Numbered from the stretch's first letter, positions 8,778 to 19,352 are shown. The stretch is DNA of 64,000 bases from Phaeobacter italicus (GCF_001258055.1 NZ_CVRM01000031.1:372001-436000); one strand, 5' to 3'. Notes: generated by a model not told the origin, from the letters alone. Translations and numbers: made by a program.

Positions 8778-9446
8778 ATGATGACCCCAGCCGAGATCGA
8801 AGCCCTGTTTACCCGCGCGGACGGGTCTTATGCCTTTGCCCGCTGGGGGCGGCCCATCGCGCCGATCGTCTTTGGCGTAGAGGACAGCACGCTGGCCACC
8901 GTAAAAGGCGCGATCGAGGCGGTGGTGACCCTCGCCGGACATCAGATGGCAGAGACCGATCCGGAGCTGGGTTCAAACCTGATGGTGTTCTTTTTCCGCG
9001 ATTGGGACGAATTGATGGGTGTGCCCGATCTGGACCGGCTGATTCCGGGGCTTGATCCCTTGCTGGCGCGGCTGAAGGCGGCGGATGCCAGCCAGTACCG
9101 CGCCTTTCGATTTGACGATCAGGGGGCCATTCAGGCCTGTTTCGTCTTCCTGCGCATGAGCGGTGCGATGGCCAAATTGCCAGCCGAGACCCTGGCCCTG
9201 ACGCAGGCGGTTCAGGCGATCCTGATGTGGGGCGACAGCGCCTTTGCCGAGACTTCGCCCCTGGCCGTGATCCCGGACAGCGGCGCCACCATCCTGCGCC
9301 CTGACATCGCGGGCATCATCGCCGCGGCCTACGACCGGATGATGCCGGTTGCCGCGGCTGACCCGTCACATGCGCTGCGGCTGTTTGCGCGCCTGCAGGC
9401 CCCGATTGATCCGCCAGCGGGTGACCCTGGACCCACCAAACACTGA
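8778..9446 (+). CDS. Conserved hypothetical protein
   Basis: A protein of 222 residues (221 if the second ATG is used), soluble with no signal peptide or membrane segment. It is acidic and aromatic-rich, for example SYAFARWGRPIAPIVFGVEDST and NLMVFFFRDWDELMGVPDLDRLIP. I do not recognise a named domain. It lies 35 bases upstream of ybgC and may be cotranscribed with the tol-pal cluster. Codon usage resembles that of its neighbours. Confidence 0.75.
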   Translation: MMTPAEIEALFTRADGSYAFARWGRPIAPIVFGVEDSTLATVKGAIEAVVTLAGHQMAETDPELGSNLMVFFFRDWDELMGVPDLDRLIPGLDPLLARLKAADASQYRAFRFDDQGAIQACFVFLRMSGAMAKLPAETLALTQAVQAILMWGDSAFAETSPLAVIPDSGATILRPDIAGIIAAAYDRMMPVAAADPSHALRLFARLQAPIDPPAGDPGPTKH

Positions 9447-9481
9447 CCGACCACAGGCCCGCCCGGCAGGAGACCGCCCCA

Positions 9482-9868
9482 ATGATCCATCGCTTTCCGG
9501 TACGTGTGTACTATGAAGACACCGACATGGGCGGGATCGTCTATCACGCCAACTATCTGCGGTTCATCGAACGCGCTCGCAGTGACTGGGTGCGCAATCT
9601 GGGCAATGACCAGAACGCCATGCGCGACGCCGGTCTGATCTGGGTGGTGCGCCGGATTGAGGCAGATTACCTCGCGCCCGCCAAATTCGACGAAGAGCTG
9701 TTGATCGAAACCGAGGTGAAAAAGGTCACGCCTGCGCGGCTCACCATGTCGCAGCAGGTGTTTCGCGGCGAGACAGAGCTGTTTCGTGCAGAGGTCACGG
9801 TGGTTTGCGTGAACGCGGCGACAGGCGCGCCGATCCGGCTTCCGGCAGAGATTCGCGCATTGCTGTAA
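9482..9868 (+). CDS. ybgC: Tol-Pal associated acyl-CoA thioesterase
   Basis: A 128-residue hotdog-fold thioesterase. The family signature with the catalytic aspartate is visible: VYYEDTDMGGIVYHANYLRF. YbgC genes usually head tol-pal operons, as here, 114 bases before tolQ. The enzyme hydrolyses acyl-CoA esters and is linked to phospholipid metabolism; its exact contribution to Tol-Pal is unsettled. Confidence 0.95.
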   Translation: MIHRFPVRVYYEDTDMGGIVYHANYLRFIERARSDWVRNLGNDQNAMRDAGLIWVVRRIEADYLAPAKFDEELLIETEVKKVTPARLTMSQQVFRGETELFRAEVTVVCVNAATGAPIRLPAEIRALL

Positions 9869-9982
9869 CAATTCCTGCCGTCACAGCTGTTTCATTGGCT
9901 TTTGGCCTTGAACTGCGTTAGCCTTTTACCAAATGAAAGCCGAGAAACGGCTGAAAAACGGCCAAAAACATAGAGCAGGTCC

Positions 9983-10678
9983 ATGGAAGCAGAAACTCTG
10001 GCGTTGGCGCAGGAGATTGATTTCTCCATGTGGGGGCTATTCGAACGCGCGACGGTCACCGTCAAGCTGGTGATGGTGATGCTGGTGGCGTCCTCCATCT
10101 GGTCCTGGGCCATCATCCTGCAAAAGCTCATCAATTATCGTCAGGCCCGCCGCGAGGCGGCAGAGTTTGACCGCGCTTTCTGGTCGGGCGAGCCGCTGGA
10201 TGGGCTGTTTGACGACATCGGCCCACAGCCAAAGGGCCAGTCCCAACGCATTTTTGCAGCTGGCATGACCGAATGGCGCCGCAGCCACCGCACCGACGGG
10301 GCCCTGATCGCGGGCGCGCAGGCGCGGATCGAACGGTCGATGGATGTTGCCATCGCCAAGGAAAGCGAAAGCGTCCAAAGCGGTCTGTCTATCCTCGCGA
10401 CCATCGGCTCGACCGCGCCATTTGTCGGTCTTTTCGGGACTGTCTGGGGCATCATGACGGCGTTCATCGAGATTGCAGAACAGCAAAACACCAACCTCGC
10501 CGTTGTGGCGCCGGGCATTGCCGAGGCGCTGATGGCGACGGGGCTTGGCCTGCTGGCGGCGATCCCGGCGGTGATTTTCTACAACAAACTCAGCGCTGAC
10601 AGTGATCGCATCATCGGCAGCTACGAGGCATTTGCCGACGAGTTTGCAACCATTCTCAGCCGTCAGCTGGATTCCTGA
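9983..10678 (+). CDS. tolQ: Tol-Pal system proton channel subunit TolQ
   Basis: A 231-residue inner-membrane protein of the TolQ/ExbB/MotA family. The first membrane segment is near residues 20-45. Two more are near residues 135-160 and 175-195, including the conserved LSILATIGSTAPFVGLFGTVWGIMTAF block and the ATGLGLLAAIPAVIFYN segment. With TolR it uses the proton gradient to energise TolA. The stop is 3 bases before tolR. Confidence 0.95.
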   Translation: MEAETLALAQEIDFSMWGLFERATVTVKLVMVMLVASSIWSWAIILQKLINYRQARREAAEFDRAFWSGEPLDGLFDDIGPQPKGQSQRIFAAGMTEWRRSHRTDGALIAGAQARIERSMDVAIAKESESVQSGLSILATIGSTAPFVGLFGTVWGIMTAFIEIAEQQNTNLAVVAPGIAEALMATGLGLLAAIPAVIFYNKLSADSDRIIGSYEAFADEFATILSRQLDS

Positions 10679-10681
10679 GCC

Positions 10682-11170
10682 ATGGGTGCGTCGGTTCAGC
10701 CCAATGCCGCAAACGGGCGGCGCCGGGGGCGGCGGCGCAGCCGTGCGCGCCCCATGTCGGAAATCAACGTCACACCCTTTGTTGACGTGATGCTGGTGCT
10801 GCTCATCATCTTTATGGTGGCGGCCCCCTTGCTGACCGTGGGCGTGCCGGTTGAGTTGCCCAAAACCGCAGCTGGCGCATTGCCGGGAGACGAGGAAGAG
10901 CCGCTGACCGTTACCATGACGGCGGCTGGCGAGATTCAGATCCAGACAACGCCGGTGGCCGCGGATGAGCTGGTGGCGAAACTGCGCGCCATCGCGGCAG
11001 AGCGCTCATCGGATCAGGTGTTCCTGCGCGCTGATGGGGCGATCCCGTATGAGGCGGTGATGCAGGTGATGGGCGCTTTGAATGCAGGTGGATTTTCCAG
11101 CGTTGGCCTGGTGACGGATGTGGGTGGCCCGACCCTTGATGGGCGGGCTGTCGACGACAGCGGTCAATAA
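10682..11170 (+). CDS. tolR: Tol-Pal system protein TolR
   Basis: A 162-residue ExbD/TolR protein. A basic cytoplasmic tail (NGRRRGRRRSRARPMSEINVTP) is followed by one membrane helix with the proton-path aspartate in FVDVMLVLLIIFMVAAPLLTVG, then a periplasmic domain. It sits 3 bases after tolQ and about 13 bases before the preferred tolA start. Confidence 0.95.
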   Translation: MGASVQPNAANGRRRGRRRSRARPMSEINVTPFVDVMLVLLIIFMVAAPLLTVGVPVELPKTAAGALPGDEEEPLTVTMTAAGEIQIQTTPVAADELVAKLRAIAAERSSDQVFLRADGAIPYEAVMQVMGALNAGGFSSVGLVTDVGGPTLDGRAVDDSGQ

Positions 11171-11183
11171 GCGGGGCACGGGT

Positions 11184-12350
11184 GTGCAGACCGGAACCAA
11201 GATCTCTCTTGCAGGCCACGGATTGCTGGCGGGCTGGGTTGTGTTCGGCGCCTGGTTTCCGTCGGAACCGCTGCCGATGGCAGTGCAGGACGTATCCATC
11301 ATCTCAACCGAAGAATTCGCCCGCCTGAGCCAGCAGCGCGCTGCGCCGGTGATTGCGGATAGCGCTGCGCCTTTGACCCCGCCAGAGACGGAGACCCCGC
11401 CGGAGGTCACACCGCCCGCTGCGCCTGCCGAACCTGCGGTGACGCAACCCGATCCCGTCGCGCCACCTGCGCCGGATCCCGAAGTGGCCGATGTGCCAGA
11501 GCCGCAGCCAGAACCGACCCCGCCGGTGACAGCGCCTGCCGCGCCAGAGCCGCCGCAGACACCAAGCGTTGTGCCCGATGTGGCAGAGACCCCGCAGCTG
11601 CGTCCAACCGATCGTGTGGCGCCAACGCCGGTTGCGCCGCCAGAGCCGGACGTGCGCATTGACGATGTCGCACAGCCCGAAATCGCCACTGCACCCGGCA
11701 GCGAGACCAATCAGGACGCGCAGGAAGAAACCGCCGAAGCGGCGGCCAACGACCGGATTGTGACCGAAGAAACAGAGGCCGATACCGATCAGGTGGCAAG
11801 CGCCGCGCCAGAGCGATCCCTGCGCCCGCAGGCCCGCCCCAATCGCCCTGCACCCACGCCCGAGCCAGAGCCCGATCCCGCACCGCAGACCACGGCCGCG
11901 CGCGAACCAGAGCCCGCTGCACCGTCGGAGCCGGAACCGCGGGAAGATCGCGCCGCCGCGGTTGAGGATGCGCTGGCGGCTGCGCTTGCAGGCGGAGGGG
12001 ATGTTGTTGCGCCCGAACCTTCGGGGCCACCGCTGACCTCGGGCGAGCGGGAGGCGCTGCGCCTTGTGGTGCAGAACTGCTGGAACGTCGGGTCGCTGTC
12101 GTCAGAGGCGCTGCGCACCACCGTCGTGGTGGCACTGTCGCTGACGCCTGATGGCCGCCCGGAGGAGGGCAGTATCCGCCTTTTGTCCAGCACCGGTGGA
12201 TCCGGCGCTGCGGCCAATCAGGCCTTTGGCGCGGCACGACGGGCGATTTTGCGCTGTGGTGCGCGTGGTTTCCAACTTCCGTCTGACAAATACGCCCAGT
12301 GGCGTAATATCGAAATGACCTTCAATCCCGAAAGGATGCGGAACAGATGA
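11184..12350 (+). CDS. tolA: Tol-Pal system energy-transducing protein TolA
   Basis: The preferred GTG start at 11184 gives 388 residues beginning [18 protein letters not shown]; an ATG at 11118 would overlap tolR by 53 bases. One N-terminal membrane helix is followed by a long low-complexity Pro/Glu/Ala region (about residues 55-285) spanning the periplasm. A short C-terminal domain includes [15 protein letters not shown] and the conserved cysteine pair region ending in [10 protein letters not shown]. The domain order matches TolA, while the linker is proline-rich rather than the Lys/Ala helix of enterobacteria. The stop overlaps the tolB start (ATGA). Confidence 0.9.
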   Translation: MQTGTKISLAGHGLLAGWVVFGAWFPSEPLPMAVQDVSIISTEEFARLSQQRAAPVIADSAAPLTPPETETPPEVTPPAAPAEPAVTQPDPVAPPAPDPEVADVPEPQPEPTPPVTAPAAPEPPQTPSVVPDVAETPQLRPTDRVAPTPVAPPEPDVRIDDVAQPEIATAPGSETNQDAQEETAEAAANDRIVTEETEADTDQVASAAPERSLRPQARPNRPAPTPEPEPDPAPQTTAAREPEPAAPSEPEPREDRAAAVEDALAAALAGGGDVVAPEPSGPPLTSGEREALRLVVQNCWNVGSLSSEALRTTVVVALSLTPDGRPEEGSIRLLSSTGGSGAAANQAFGAARRAILRCGARGFQLPSDKYAQWRNIEMTFNPERMRNR

Positions 12351-13687
12351 GGACATATCTGGCGAGCCTTGCGATGGGTGCGGCCCTTGTGGGGGCGGCG
12401 ATCATGGGGACCGGACAGCCGGTCAAGGCGCAAGATGGCCCCCTTCGGATCGAGATCACCGATGGTGTCATTGAACCGCTGCCTTATGCGGTGCCCGACT
12501 TTGTGCCCGAAACCCCTGCCGCTGCTGAACTGGCGCGGGAAATCTCGCGGGTGATTGCCGCAGATTTGAGCGGGACGGGCCTGTTCCGCGAAATCCCGGC
12601 ATCGGCGCATATCTCGAAGATCAGCAATTTTGACAGCCCCGTCAGCTATGCCGACTGGAAGGCGATCAATGCTCAGGCGCTGATCACTGGCGGGCTGAGC
12701 GTCAATGGCAACCGGCTGACGGTGCGGTTCCGCGGTCACGACGTGTTTGCAGAGAAAGAGCTGGGCAGCGGTCTGCAGTTTGCAGGCACCACCGACGGCT
12801 GGCGCCGCATGGCCCATAAGGTGGCGGATGTCATCTATAACCGCATTACCGGCGAAAGCGGCTATTTCGACAGCCGTGTGGTGTTTGTCTCCGAAAGCGG
12901 CCCGAAGAATGACCGCCGCAAGCGGCTGGCGATCATGGATTATGATGGCGCAAATGTTCAGTATCTGACCAACAGCGCCTCTATCGTGCTCGCGCCGCGG
13001 TTTTCGCCCACTGGCGACCGGGTTCTTTACACCAGCTACGAAAGCGGCTTTCCCCAGATCCATGTTCTGGATGTGGGCAGCGTTCAGCGGCGCGTGCTGT
13101 CTTCGGACAATGGCATCATGAGTTTTGCGCCGCGCTTTGCTCCGGATGGGCGCACGGTGGTCTATTCGCAGGCGCAGGGCGGCAATACCGACATCTACAC
13201 GCTGGACATCAACAGCGGCGCACGCCAGCGCCTGACCAGCGCCCCCTCGATCGAGACGGCACCGTCCTATTCCCCCGATGGCAGCCAGATCGTCTTTGAA
13301 AGCGACCGATCCGGTGCGCCGCAGCTTTATGTGATGCCCGCCTCCGGCGGAGAGGCCCGGCGGATCAGTTTTGGGGCAGGGCGCTATGGCACCCCTGTCT
13401 GGTCCCCGCGCGGTGATCTGATCGCCTTTACCAAGCAGAACAAGGGCCGCTTCCATATCGGGGTGATGCGGACCGATGGCAGCGAAGAGCGCCTGTTGAC
13501 CGCCTCCTTCCTGGATGAGGGGCCAACCTGGTCGCCCAATGGACGGGTCATCATGTTCACCCGTGAAACCCAGGGGGAAAACGGGCGTGCGCTTTTGTAT
13601 TCGGTGGACATCACTGGCCGAAACCTCAAGCCTGTGCGCACCCCCGATGGGGCGTCAGACCCGGCGTGGTCTCCGCTTCAGAATTGA
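12347..13687 (+). CDS. tolB: Tol-Pal system beta-propeller protein TolB
   Basis: A 446-residue periplasmic protein. It has a signal peptide with likely cleavage after VKAQ near residue 28, and an N-terminal domain to about residue 165. The beta-propeller follows with repeated SPDG-type motifs ([72 protein letters not shown]). It binds Pal and is essential to the Tol-Pal machine. Its start overlaps the tolA stop. Confidence 0.97.
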   Translation: MRTYLASLAMGAALVGAAIMGTGQPVKAQDGPLRIEITDGVIEPLPYAVPDFVPETPAAAELAREISRVIAADLSGTGLFREIPASAHISKISNFDSPVSYADWKAINAQALITGGLSVNGNRLTVRFRGHDVFAEKELGSGLQFAGTTDGWRRMAHKVADVIYNRITGESGYFDSRVVFVSESGPKNDRRKRLAIMDYDGANVQYLTNSASIVLAPRFSPTGDRVLYTSYESGFPQIHVLDVGSVQRRVLSSDNGIMSFAPRFAPDGRTVVYSQAQGGNTDIYTLDINSGARQRLTSAPSIETAPSYSPDGSQIVFESDRSGAPQLYVMPASGGEARRISFGAGRYGTPVWSPRGDLIAFTKQNKGRFHIGVMRTDGSEERLLTASFLDEGPTWSPNGRVIMFTRETQGENGRALLYSVDITGRNLKPVRTPDGASDPAWSPLQN

Positions 13688-13815
13688 ATTGGCAGATCGC
13701 CCGTGACCCTTTGGCGGGCAGGGCGATCACCGAGATGTAACAAGACCAAAGTGGCACCCGCACCGGGCCTGTGTTAAATCTGGTGCAACAAATGGAATGG
13801 GACGAGGCGTTTAAG

Positions 13816-14325
13816 ATGAGTGGTTTGAAGAAGGCATTTTTGGTGGCGGCTCTCCTGGGGCTTGCAGCATGTAGTGGCAACCCTTGGGATGACACAGACG
13901 CCTATGGTGGCAGCGGTCCGGGCGCAGGGATTGGGGCGCCAGGGCAGCTTGACCCGCAAAGCCCCGCGTATTTCCAGCAGGAAGTCGGCGACCGTGTGCT
14001 GTTTGCCGTCGATCAATCCACCCTGTCTGAGGCGGCCAAGGCCACTTTGGTGGGGCAGGCGCGCTGGCTGACGTCCAACCCGGATTACATCGTGACCATT
14101 GAAGGCCACGCCGATGAGCAGGGCACCCGCGAATACAACCTTGCACTGGGCGCCCGCCGCGCCAACGCCGCGCGGGAATTTCTGATTTCCCAAGGTGTTG
14201 CAGGTAGCCGCTTGCAAGTGGTCTCTTATGGCAAGGAACGCCCGCTGGAGATCTGCTCGAACGAGGCCTGCTATGCCAAGAACCGCCGCGCCGTCACGGT
14301 GCTGGCAGGTGGGCTGACAGGATAA
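13816..14325 (+). CDS. pal: Peptidoglycan-associated lipoprotein Pal
   Basis: A 169-residue outer-membrane lipoprotein. The signal peptide ends in the lipobox LAAC at about residue 19-20. A short Gly-rich linker leads to an OmpA-like peptidoglycan-binding domain (VDQSTLSEAAKATL, IEGHADEQGTREYNLALGARRANA, SYGKERP). I chose the start at 13816 because it puts a normal signal peptide at the N-terminus; the frame from 13771 adds 15 atypical residues. The 128-base gap after tolB probably carries its own promoter. Confidence 0.95.
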   Translation: MSGLKKAFLVAALLGLAACSGNPWDDTDAYGGSGPGAGIGAPGQLDPQSPAYFQQEVGDRVLFAVDQSTLSEAAKATLVGQARWLTSNPDYIVTIEGHADEQGTREYNLALGARRANAAREFLISQGVAGSRLQVVSYGKERPLEICSNEACYAKNRRAVTVLAGGLTG

Positions 14326-14329
14326 GGGG

Positions 14330-15193
14330 ATGCGGATGCGTTCTTTTGTTCCTGCCGCTGCCACCGCGCTGAGCCTGGCATTTGCGGTTGCGATCACCCC
14401 GCTGAAGGCGACAGCGCAGGATCAGCAGACCCTTGCGGACATCCGGCAGGAACTGACGATCCTGCATGTTGAAATCCAGCGCCTGAAGCGTGAGATGTCC
14501 ACCACGGGCAGCCCGCAGGTCAACCTGTCGGGCAACAGCGTTCTGGATCGTGTCACCGCCATCGAAGAAGAGCTGCAGCGCCTCACCGCCCAGACGGAAC
14601 AGCTGTCCTTCAAGGTCGAGCGTGTGGTGCAGGACGGGACCAACCGGATCGGCGATCTGGAGTTCCGTCTGGTTGAGCTGGAGGGAGGCGACATCTCTCA
14701 GCTTGGCGAAACCACCACGCTTGGCGGTGTGGATCTGCCAGAAGGCGGAACGGGCGCGGAACCCGCCCTGCCTGCAACGCCGGGTTCGGCGCCGGCCGAT
14801 ACCGAGCTGGCGGTCGGCGAGCAGCGCGACTTTGACGCCGCCAAGGCCGCCCTTGATGAGGGAAGCTATCAGGCGGCGGCAGAGCAGTTTGTTGCCTTCA
14901 CCCTGGCCTATCCCGGCAGCCCGCTGACCTCTGCGGCGGAATACCACCGCGGCAAGGCGTTGGATGGGCTGGGCGACACCCGTGAAGCAGCGCGTGCCTA
15001 TCTGGCCGCGTTTTCCGCCAACCCGGCAGGTCAGACCGCGCCGGATGCCCTGTTTGAACTGGGGGCGGCGTTGGGGCGTCTGGGCCAGACCAGTCAGGCC
15101 TGCGTGACCTTGTCCGAAGTTGGGGGGCGGTTCCCCGCCTCCGAGGCCGTGGCCGCAGCAGAGGCTGAACGCGCGAAACTGGCCTGCAATTGA
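14330..15193 (+). CDS. cpoB: Tol-Pal associated division coordinator CpoB (YbgF)
   Basis: A 287-residue periplasmic protein. It has a signal peptide (cleavage near ATAQ), a coiled-coil segment (ADIRQELTILHVEIQRLKRE and EELQRLTAQTEQLSFKVERV), an Ala/Pro linker, and a C-terminal TPR domain (FDAAKAALDEGSYQAAAEQF and YHRGKALDGLGDTREAARAY). This is the CpoB architecture, which links peptidoglycan synthesis to outer-membrane constriction. It lies 4 bases after pal. Confidence 0.93.
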   Translation: MRMRSFVPAAATALSLAFAVAITPLKATAQDQQTLADIRQELTILHVEIQRLKREMSTTGSPQVNLSGNSVLDRVTAIEEELQRLTAQTEQLSFKVERVVQDGTNRIGDLEFRLVELEGGDISQLGETTTLGGVDLPEGGTGAEPALPATPGSAPADTELAVGEQRDFDAAKAALDEGSYQAAAEQFVAFTLAYPGSPLTSAAEYHRGKALDGLGDTREAARAYLAAFSANPAGQTAPDALFELGAALGRLGQTSQACVTLSEVGGRFPASEAVAAAEAERAKLACN

Positions 15194-16443
15194 GCGGGCG
15201 AAGGCGCGATATCCATGCCGTCGTGCGGGAGCAGTTCAGATCTGCCCTGCCGGCGCGCATGGGCGTCGCGGTCTCTGGTGGGGGCGATTCGATGGCGCTC
15301 CTGCATCTGCTGCACGATTGTTTTGCCGATGTCGGCGTGACGCTTTGTGTCGCGACGGTCGATCATGGTCTGCGTGATGGCTCGCATGATGAGGCGATGA
15401 TGGTGGCGGCTGAGGCCGCAAAACTCGGCCTGTCCCACGATGTTCTGGAATGGCGGGATCGCCCGGAAGGGGGCAACCTGCAGGATGAAGCGCGCAATGC
15501 GCGTTATGGTCTTTTGACCAATTGGGCGCGGATCAACGATCTGTCGGTCATCGCTCTTGGCCATACGGCGGACGATCAGGCCGAAACCCTGCTGATGCGC
15601 CTTGGCCGGGCCTCTGGCGTGTCGGGTCTGTCGGCGATGCCGCGTATGCGGGCGATGGATGGCGTCTCTCTGATGCGCCCCCTGCTGGATGTGACCCGTG
15701 ACCAGCTGCGGGCCTATCTGCGCAAGAAACAGGTCGCCTGGGTCGATGATCCGAGCAACGAAGACACGCGGTTTGAGCGGATCCGCATTCGTCAGGCAAT
15801 GGCGTCTCTGGCCCCGATTGGCCTGACGGTGGAACGTCTGGCTGCGGTGGCGCAGAATCTGGGTGCCGCCCGTGAAGCGCTGGATTGGTATACGTTTCTT
15901 GCCGCGCGCGAGATGCTGGAGATCCGCGATGGTGCCATTGTCATCGACCAGCGGGAGTTTCGCACCCTGCCGGATGAAATTGCGCATCGTCTGCTGGTGC
16001 GGGCGGTGCAATGGGTTGGTGGCGCTGTCTATCCACCGCGGCGCGATCCGATGATGCAGGCGCAACGGACGGCCCGGCAGGGTGGCTCCTTTACCCTTGC
16101 AGGCTGCCGGATCCTGACACGGGTGCAGAAAGTCTGGATCTGCCGGGAGGTAAAGCGCGTGGCTGACGAGGTTGTCGAACCCGGCGCCACCTGGGACGGG
16201 CGCTGGCGGATTTATGGCGGCGACATCCACGGCCATCAGGTGCGCGCGCTTGGTTCCGTCGGGCTGGCACAGGTGCCTGACTGGCGCAGCACGGGCCTGC
16301 CCGGACCGGTTCTGGAGGCCACGCCGGCGGTCTGGCAGAACCACCATCTGGTGGCCGCACCATCGGCAGGTTTTGCCCAAGGATGGATCGCGGAAGAGGT
16401 CCGCAACGGCGAAGAGTTCTTCGCAGCTCTTTTATCGCATTGA
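15190..16443 (+). CDS. tilS: tRNA(Ile)-lysidine synthetase
   Basis: A 417-residue enzyme that converts C34 of the minor isoleucine tRNA to lysidine. The PP-loop signature is visible (GVAVSGGGDSMALLHLLHD), as are VDHGLRDGS and ALGHTADDQAETLLMRLGRASG. The TTG at 15190 overlaps the cpoB stop as TTGA, implying coupling; a downstream GTG is an alternative start. Its position between cpoB and ftsH is common in this lineage. Confidence 0.93.
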   Translation: MSGRRRDIHAVVREQFRSALPARMGVAVSGGGDSMALLHLLHDCFADVGVTLCVATVDHGLRDGSHDEAMMVAAEAAKLGLSHDVLEWRDRPEGGNLQDEARNARYGLLTNWARINDLSVIALGHTADDQAETLLMRLGRASGVSGLSAMPRMRAMDGVSLMRPLLDVTRDQLRAYLRKKQVAWVDDPSNEDTRFERIRIRQAMASLAPIGLTVERLAAVAQNLGAAREALDWYTFLAAREMLEIRDGAIVIDQREFRTLPDEIAHRLLVRAVQWVGGAVYPPRRDPMMQAQRTARQGGSFTLAGCRILTRVQKVWICREVKRVADEVVEPGATWDGRWRIYGGDIHGHQVRALGSVGLAQVPDWRSTGLPGPVLEATPAVWQNHHLVAAPSAGFAQGWIAEEVRNGEEFFAALLSH

Positions 16444-16523
16444 ACCTTATCGAAGGATCCCTATTTTAAGGGACAACGAAGGCCCCCTCGCAGGGTGGTC
16501 TCGAATTTTGGGAGATTTTTTCC

Positions 16524-18443
16524 TTGGGCAACGTACGTAATATCGCCTTCTGGGTTGTTCTGTTCGTTCTGGTGCTGGCGCTGTTCAATCTGTTCAGTGG
16601 TTCCGGCAGCACCATGCAGAGCCGTGAGCGGACCTTTTCCGATTTTGTCAGTGCTGTAGAAAACGGCAATGTCAGCACTGTGACCCTGGATGGGGAACAG
16701 GTGCGCTATACCACATCGGACGGCCAGAACTTCATAACCATCAAGCCCGGCGATGCCGAGGTGACGTCGCTTCTGATCCAGAACGATATCCCCGTGCGCG
16801 CCGAGAAACAGCAGCAGTCCGGGTTCCAATCCTTCCTGCTGACGCTGTTGCCGTTCCTTCTGCTGATCGGTGTGTGGATCTATTTCATGAACCGCATGCA
16901 AGGTGGCGGCAAAGGTGGCGCCATGGGCTTTGGCAAATCCAAGGCCAAGATGCTGACCGAAAAGCACGGTCGGGTAACGTTTGATGACGTTGCAGGCATT
17001 GATGAGGCCAAGGAAGAGCTGGAGGAAATCGTGGAATTCCTGCGCAACCCGCAGAAATTCTCGCGTCTGGGCGGCAAGATCCCCAAGGGGGCGCTGCTTG
17101 TTGGTCCTCCGGGTACCGGTAAGACACTGCTGGCGCGCGCGATCGCAGGCGAGGCAGGGGTTCCGTTCTTTACCATCTCCGGTTCCGACTTTGTCGAGAT
17201 GTTCGTGGGTGTTGGCGCAAGCCGCGTGCGCGACATGTTCGAGCAGGCCAAGAAAAACGCGCCCTGCATCGTCTTTATCGACGAGATCGACGCCGTTGGT
17301 CGCCACCGTGGCGCGGGCTACGGCGGCGGTAACGACGAACGCGAACAGACCTTGAACCAGCTGCTGGTTGAGATGGACGGCTTTGAGGCCAACGAAGGTG
17401 TTATCATCCTTGCGGCCACCAACCGCCGCGATGTTCTGGACCCCGCTTTGCTGCGTCCGGGCCGTTTTGACCGCAACGTGACCGTTGGCAACCCTGACAT
17501 CAAGGGCCGCGAAAAGATCCTGGGCGTTCATGCGCGTAAGACCCCGCTTGGCCCCGATGTCGATCTGCGCATCATCGCGCGCGGCACGCCCGGCTTTTCC
17601 GGTGCGGATCTTGCGAACCTCGTCAATGAGGCCGCTTTGATGGCAGCGCGCGTGGGTCGCCGGTTTGTCACCATGGAGGACTTCGAAAACGCGAAGGACA
17701 AGGTGATGATGGGGGCAGAGCGCCGGTCGATGGTGCTGACCCAAGACCAGAAGGAAAAGACCGCCTATCACGAGGCAGGTCACGCCGTTGTCGGCCTTGA
17801 GCTGCCGCTGTGTGATCCCGTCTACAAGGCGACCATCATCCCGCGCGGTGGTGCATTGGGTATGGTTGTTTCGCTGCCGGAAATGGACCGTCTGAACTAT
17901 CACCGTGACGAGTGTCAGCAAAAGCTGGCGATGACGATGGCGGGCAAGGCCGCTGAGGTCATCAAATACGGCGAAGACCATGTGTCCAACGGCCCGGCAG
18001 GTGACATTCAGCAGGCGTCGGCGCTGGCGCGGGCGATGGTGCTGCAGTGGGGCATGTCCGACAAGGTGGGCAACATCGACTACCGCGAAGCGGCAGAAGG
18101 CTATTCGGGCAACACCGCTGGCTTCTCGGTTTCGGCCAACACCAAAGAGCTGATCGAAGAAGAGGTGAAACGCTTTATTCAGGAGGGGTATGCGCGTGCG
18201 CTGCAGATCCTGAAGGACAAGAACACCGAATGGGAGCGTCTGGCGCAGGGGCTTCTGGAATACGAAACGCTGACCGGTGACGAGATCAAGCGCGTGATGA
18301 ACGGTGAGCCTCCGCATTCTGATGATGGTGAAAGCGATGACAGTGATGCGGGCAACGCATCGGTCACTGCGATCCCCAAGGCAAAGCCGAAGAAAACCAC
18401 TTCTGAGGATGATGGCGGCCTGGAGCCGGAACCCTCCTCCTGA
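16524..18443 (+). CDS. ftsH: ATP-dependent zinc metalloprotease FtsH
   Basis: A 639-residue membrane protease. The TTG start at 16524 gives the usual N-terminus [14 protein letters not shown], with GGGAG about 8-10 bases upstream. Two membrane helices lie near residues 7-25 and 100-120. The AAA+ domain has Walker A GPPGTGKT, Walker [13 protein letters not shown] and second region of homology [20 protein letters not shown]. The zinc site is HEAGH near residue 417. The acidic Ser/Glu-rich tail is variable in the family. A terminator follows. Confidence 0.97.
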   Translation: MGNVRNIAFWVVLFVLVLALFNLFSGSGSTMQSRERTFSDFVSAVENGNVSTVTLDGEQVRYTTSDGQNFITIKPGDAEVTSLLIQNDIPVRAEKQQQSGFQSFLLTLLPFLLLIGVWIYFMNRMQGGGKGGAMGFGKSKAKMLTEKHGRVTFDDVAGIDEAKEELEEIVEFLRNPQKFSRLGGKIPKGALLVGPPGTGKTLLARAIAGEAGVPFFTISGSDFVEMFVGVGASRVRDMFEQAKKNAPCIVFIDEIDAVGRHRGAGYGGGNDEREQTLNQLLVEMDGFEANEGVIILAATNRRDVLDPALLRPGRFDRNVTVGNPDIKGREKILGVHARKTPLGPDVDLRIIARGTPGFSGADLANLVNEAALMAARVGRRFVTMEDFENAKDKVMMGAERRSMVLTQDQKEKTAYHEAGHAVVGLELPLCDPVYKATIIPRGGALGMVVSLPEMDRLNYHRDECQQKLAMTMAGKAAEVIKYGEDHVSNGPAGDIQQASALARAMVLQWGMSDKVGNIDYREAAEGYSGNTAGFSVSANTKELIEEEVKRFIQEGYARALQILKDKNTEWERLAQGLLEYETLTGDEIKRVMNGEPPHSDDGESDDSDAGNASVTAIPKAKPKKTTSEDDGGLEPEPSS

Positions 18444-18474
18444 TCGCTGCAGGATCAGAACCCTGAAAACGCTG

Positions 18475-18507
18475 AACCCGGATGTCTGACCAGACGTCCG
18501 GGTTTTT
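18475..18507 (+). terminator. Rho-independent terminator of ftsH
   Basis: AACCCGGA-x-GTCT, a GACC loop, then AGAC-x-TCCGGGTT form a 13-bp stem with one G-T wobble, followed by TTTCATTTTC. It lies 32 bases after the ftsH stop. Confidence 0.9.
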
Positions 18508-18607
18508 CATTTTCGCAAAAGGGTTTGGGGCAATTCGCCCTTTCTATTCCGGCCGTGCGTTCCTAGGGTTGGCGCAATCAGTGATGGTGCAGGGAAGGAA
18601 CGAGACC

Positions 18608-19186
18608 ATGCCGGTTTTGCGGGAAACAGAATTCGTCGCAGAAATCACGTGGCTTGGGCATGTTCCACAAGAGACCGGCGGCTTGCGGTCGGTTGCAGAT
18701 CAGGCGCTGACCCTTGGCTTTGATGGTATCGCAGGTGAGCGCCATCAGGGTGCGCTGCGCAAGTCCTGCGGGCGGGTGCGCAATCTGCACCCAGAGGGAA
18801 CCGAGATTCGCAATCTTCGTCAGTTGAGCATCCTGTCGGCAGAAGAGATGGCGCAGATGGCCGCCGACATGGGAATGGAGTCGCTGGATCCGATCTATCT
18901 GGGCGCCACGATTGTCCTTAAAGGTATTCCCGATTTCAGCCACATCCCCCCATCAAGCCGCCTGCAGGGGCCGGATGGCGTGACGTTGACAGTCGATCTG
19001 GAAAACCGGCCCTGCATTTTTCCGGGCAAGGAAATTGAGAAAGATCACAAGGGCTTCGGTCCAAAGTTCAAGCCAGCGGCAACCGGTCGTCGCGGTGTGA
19101 TGGCCTGGGTTGAGCGCCCCGGGGCGCTGAAAATCGGGGATCAACTGCGTTTGTTTGTCCCCGATCAGCCCGCCTGGAGGGGCTGA
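18608..19186 (+). CDS. MOSC domain-containing protein
   Basis: A 192-residue protein with the MOSC (molybdenum cofactor sulfurase C-terminal) fold features, including GFDGIAGERHQGALRKSCGR with a cysteine, IRNLRQLSILSAEEM, and GRRGVMAWVERPGALKIGDQLRL near the end. MOSC proteins bind molybdenum cofactor or sulfur compounds in sulfur-transfer roles; the substrate here is unknown. I chose the start at 18608 because a GGAAGG-type site precedes it. The gene is monocistronic. Confidence 0.82.
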   Translation: MPVLRETEFVAEITWLGHVPQETGGLRSVADQALTLGFDGIAGERHQGALRKSCGRVRNLHPEGTEIRNLRQLSILSAEEMAQMAADMGMESLDPIYLGATIVLKGIPDFSHIPPSSRLQGPDGVTLTVDLENRPCIFPGKEIEKDHKGFGPKFKPAATGRRGVMAWVERPGALKIGDQLRLFVPDQPAWRG

Positions 19187-19336
19187 GTCGGTCCCGCATT
19201 GACGCACATAGACGTCAGAGCGGCCGGATAGGCGATCTTTGACTGCCCTAGCGTGAATGAACGCCGTTTCAATGCACCATCATGTCGGAAATCACGCGCA
19301 CAGAATGTCGCAGAAGAGCTAAGTCTGGCGGGAAAC

Positions 19337-19352
19337 CGGCACGGCTGTGCCG
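19337..19352 (+). terminator. Small hairpin plus T-run just upstream of fhs
   Basis: CGGCAC-GGCT-GTGCCG is followed by TTACTTTTTG, 37 bases before the fhs ATG. It may be an upstream terminator or a leader attenuator. No leader peptide or known riboswitch was recognised. Confidence 0.35.

Noticed and set aside
16461-18317. A 618-codon frame antisense to ftsH
   Set aside because: FtsH is unambiguous on the plus strand. The antisense protein is a compositional shadow.
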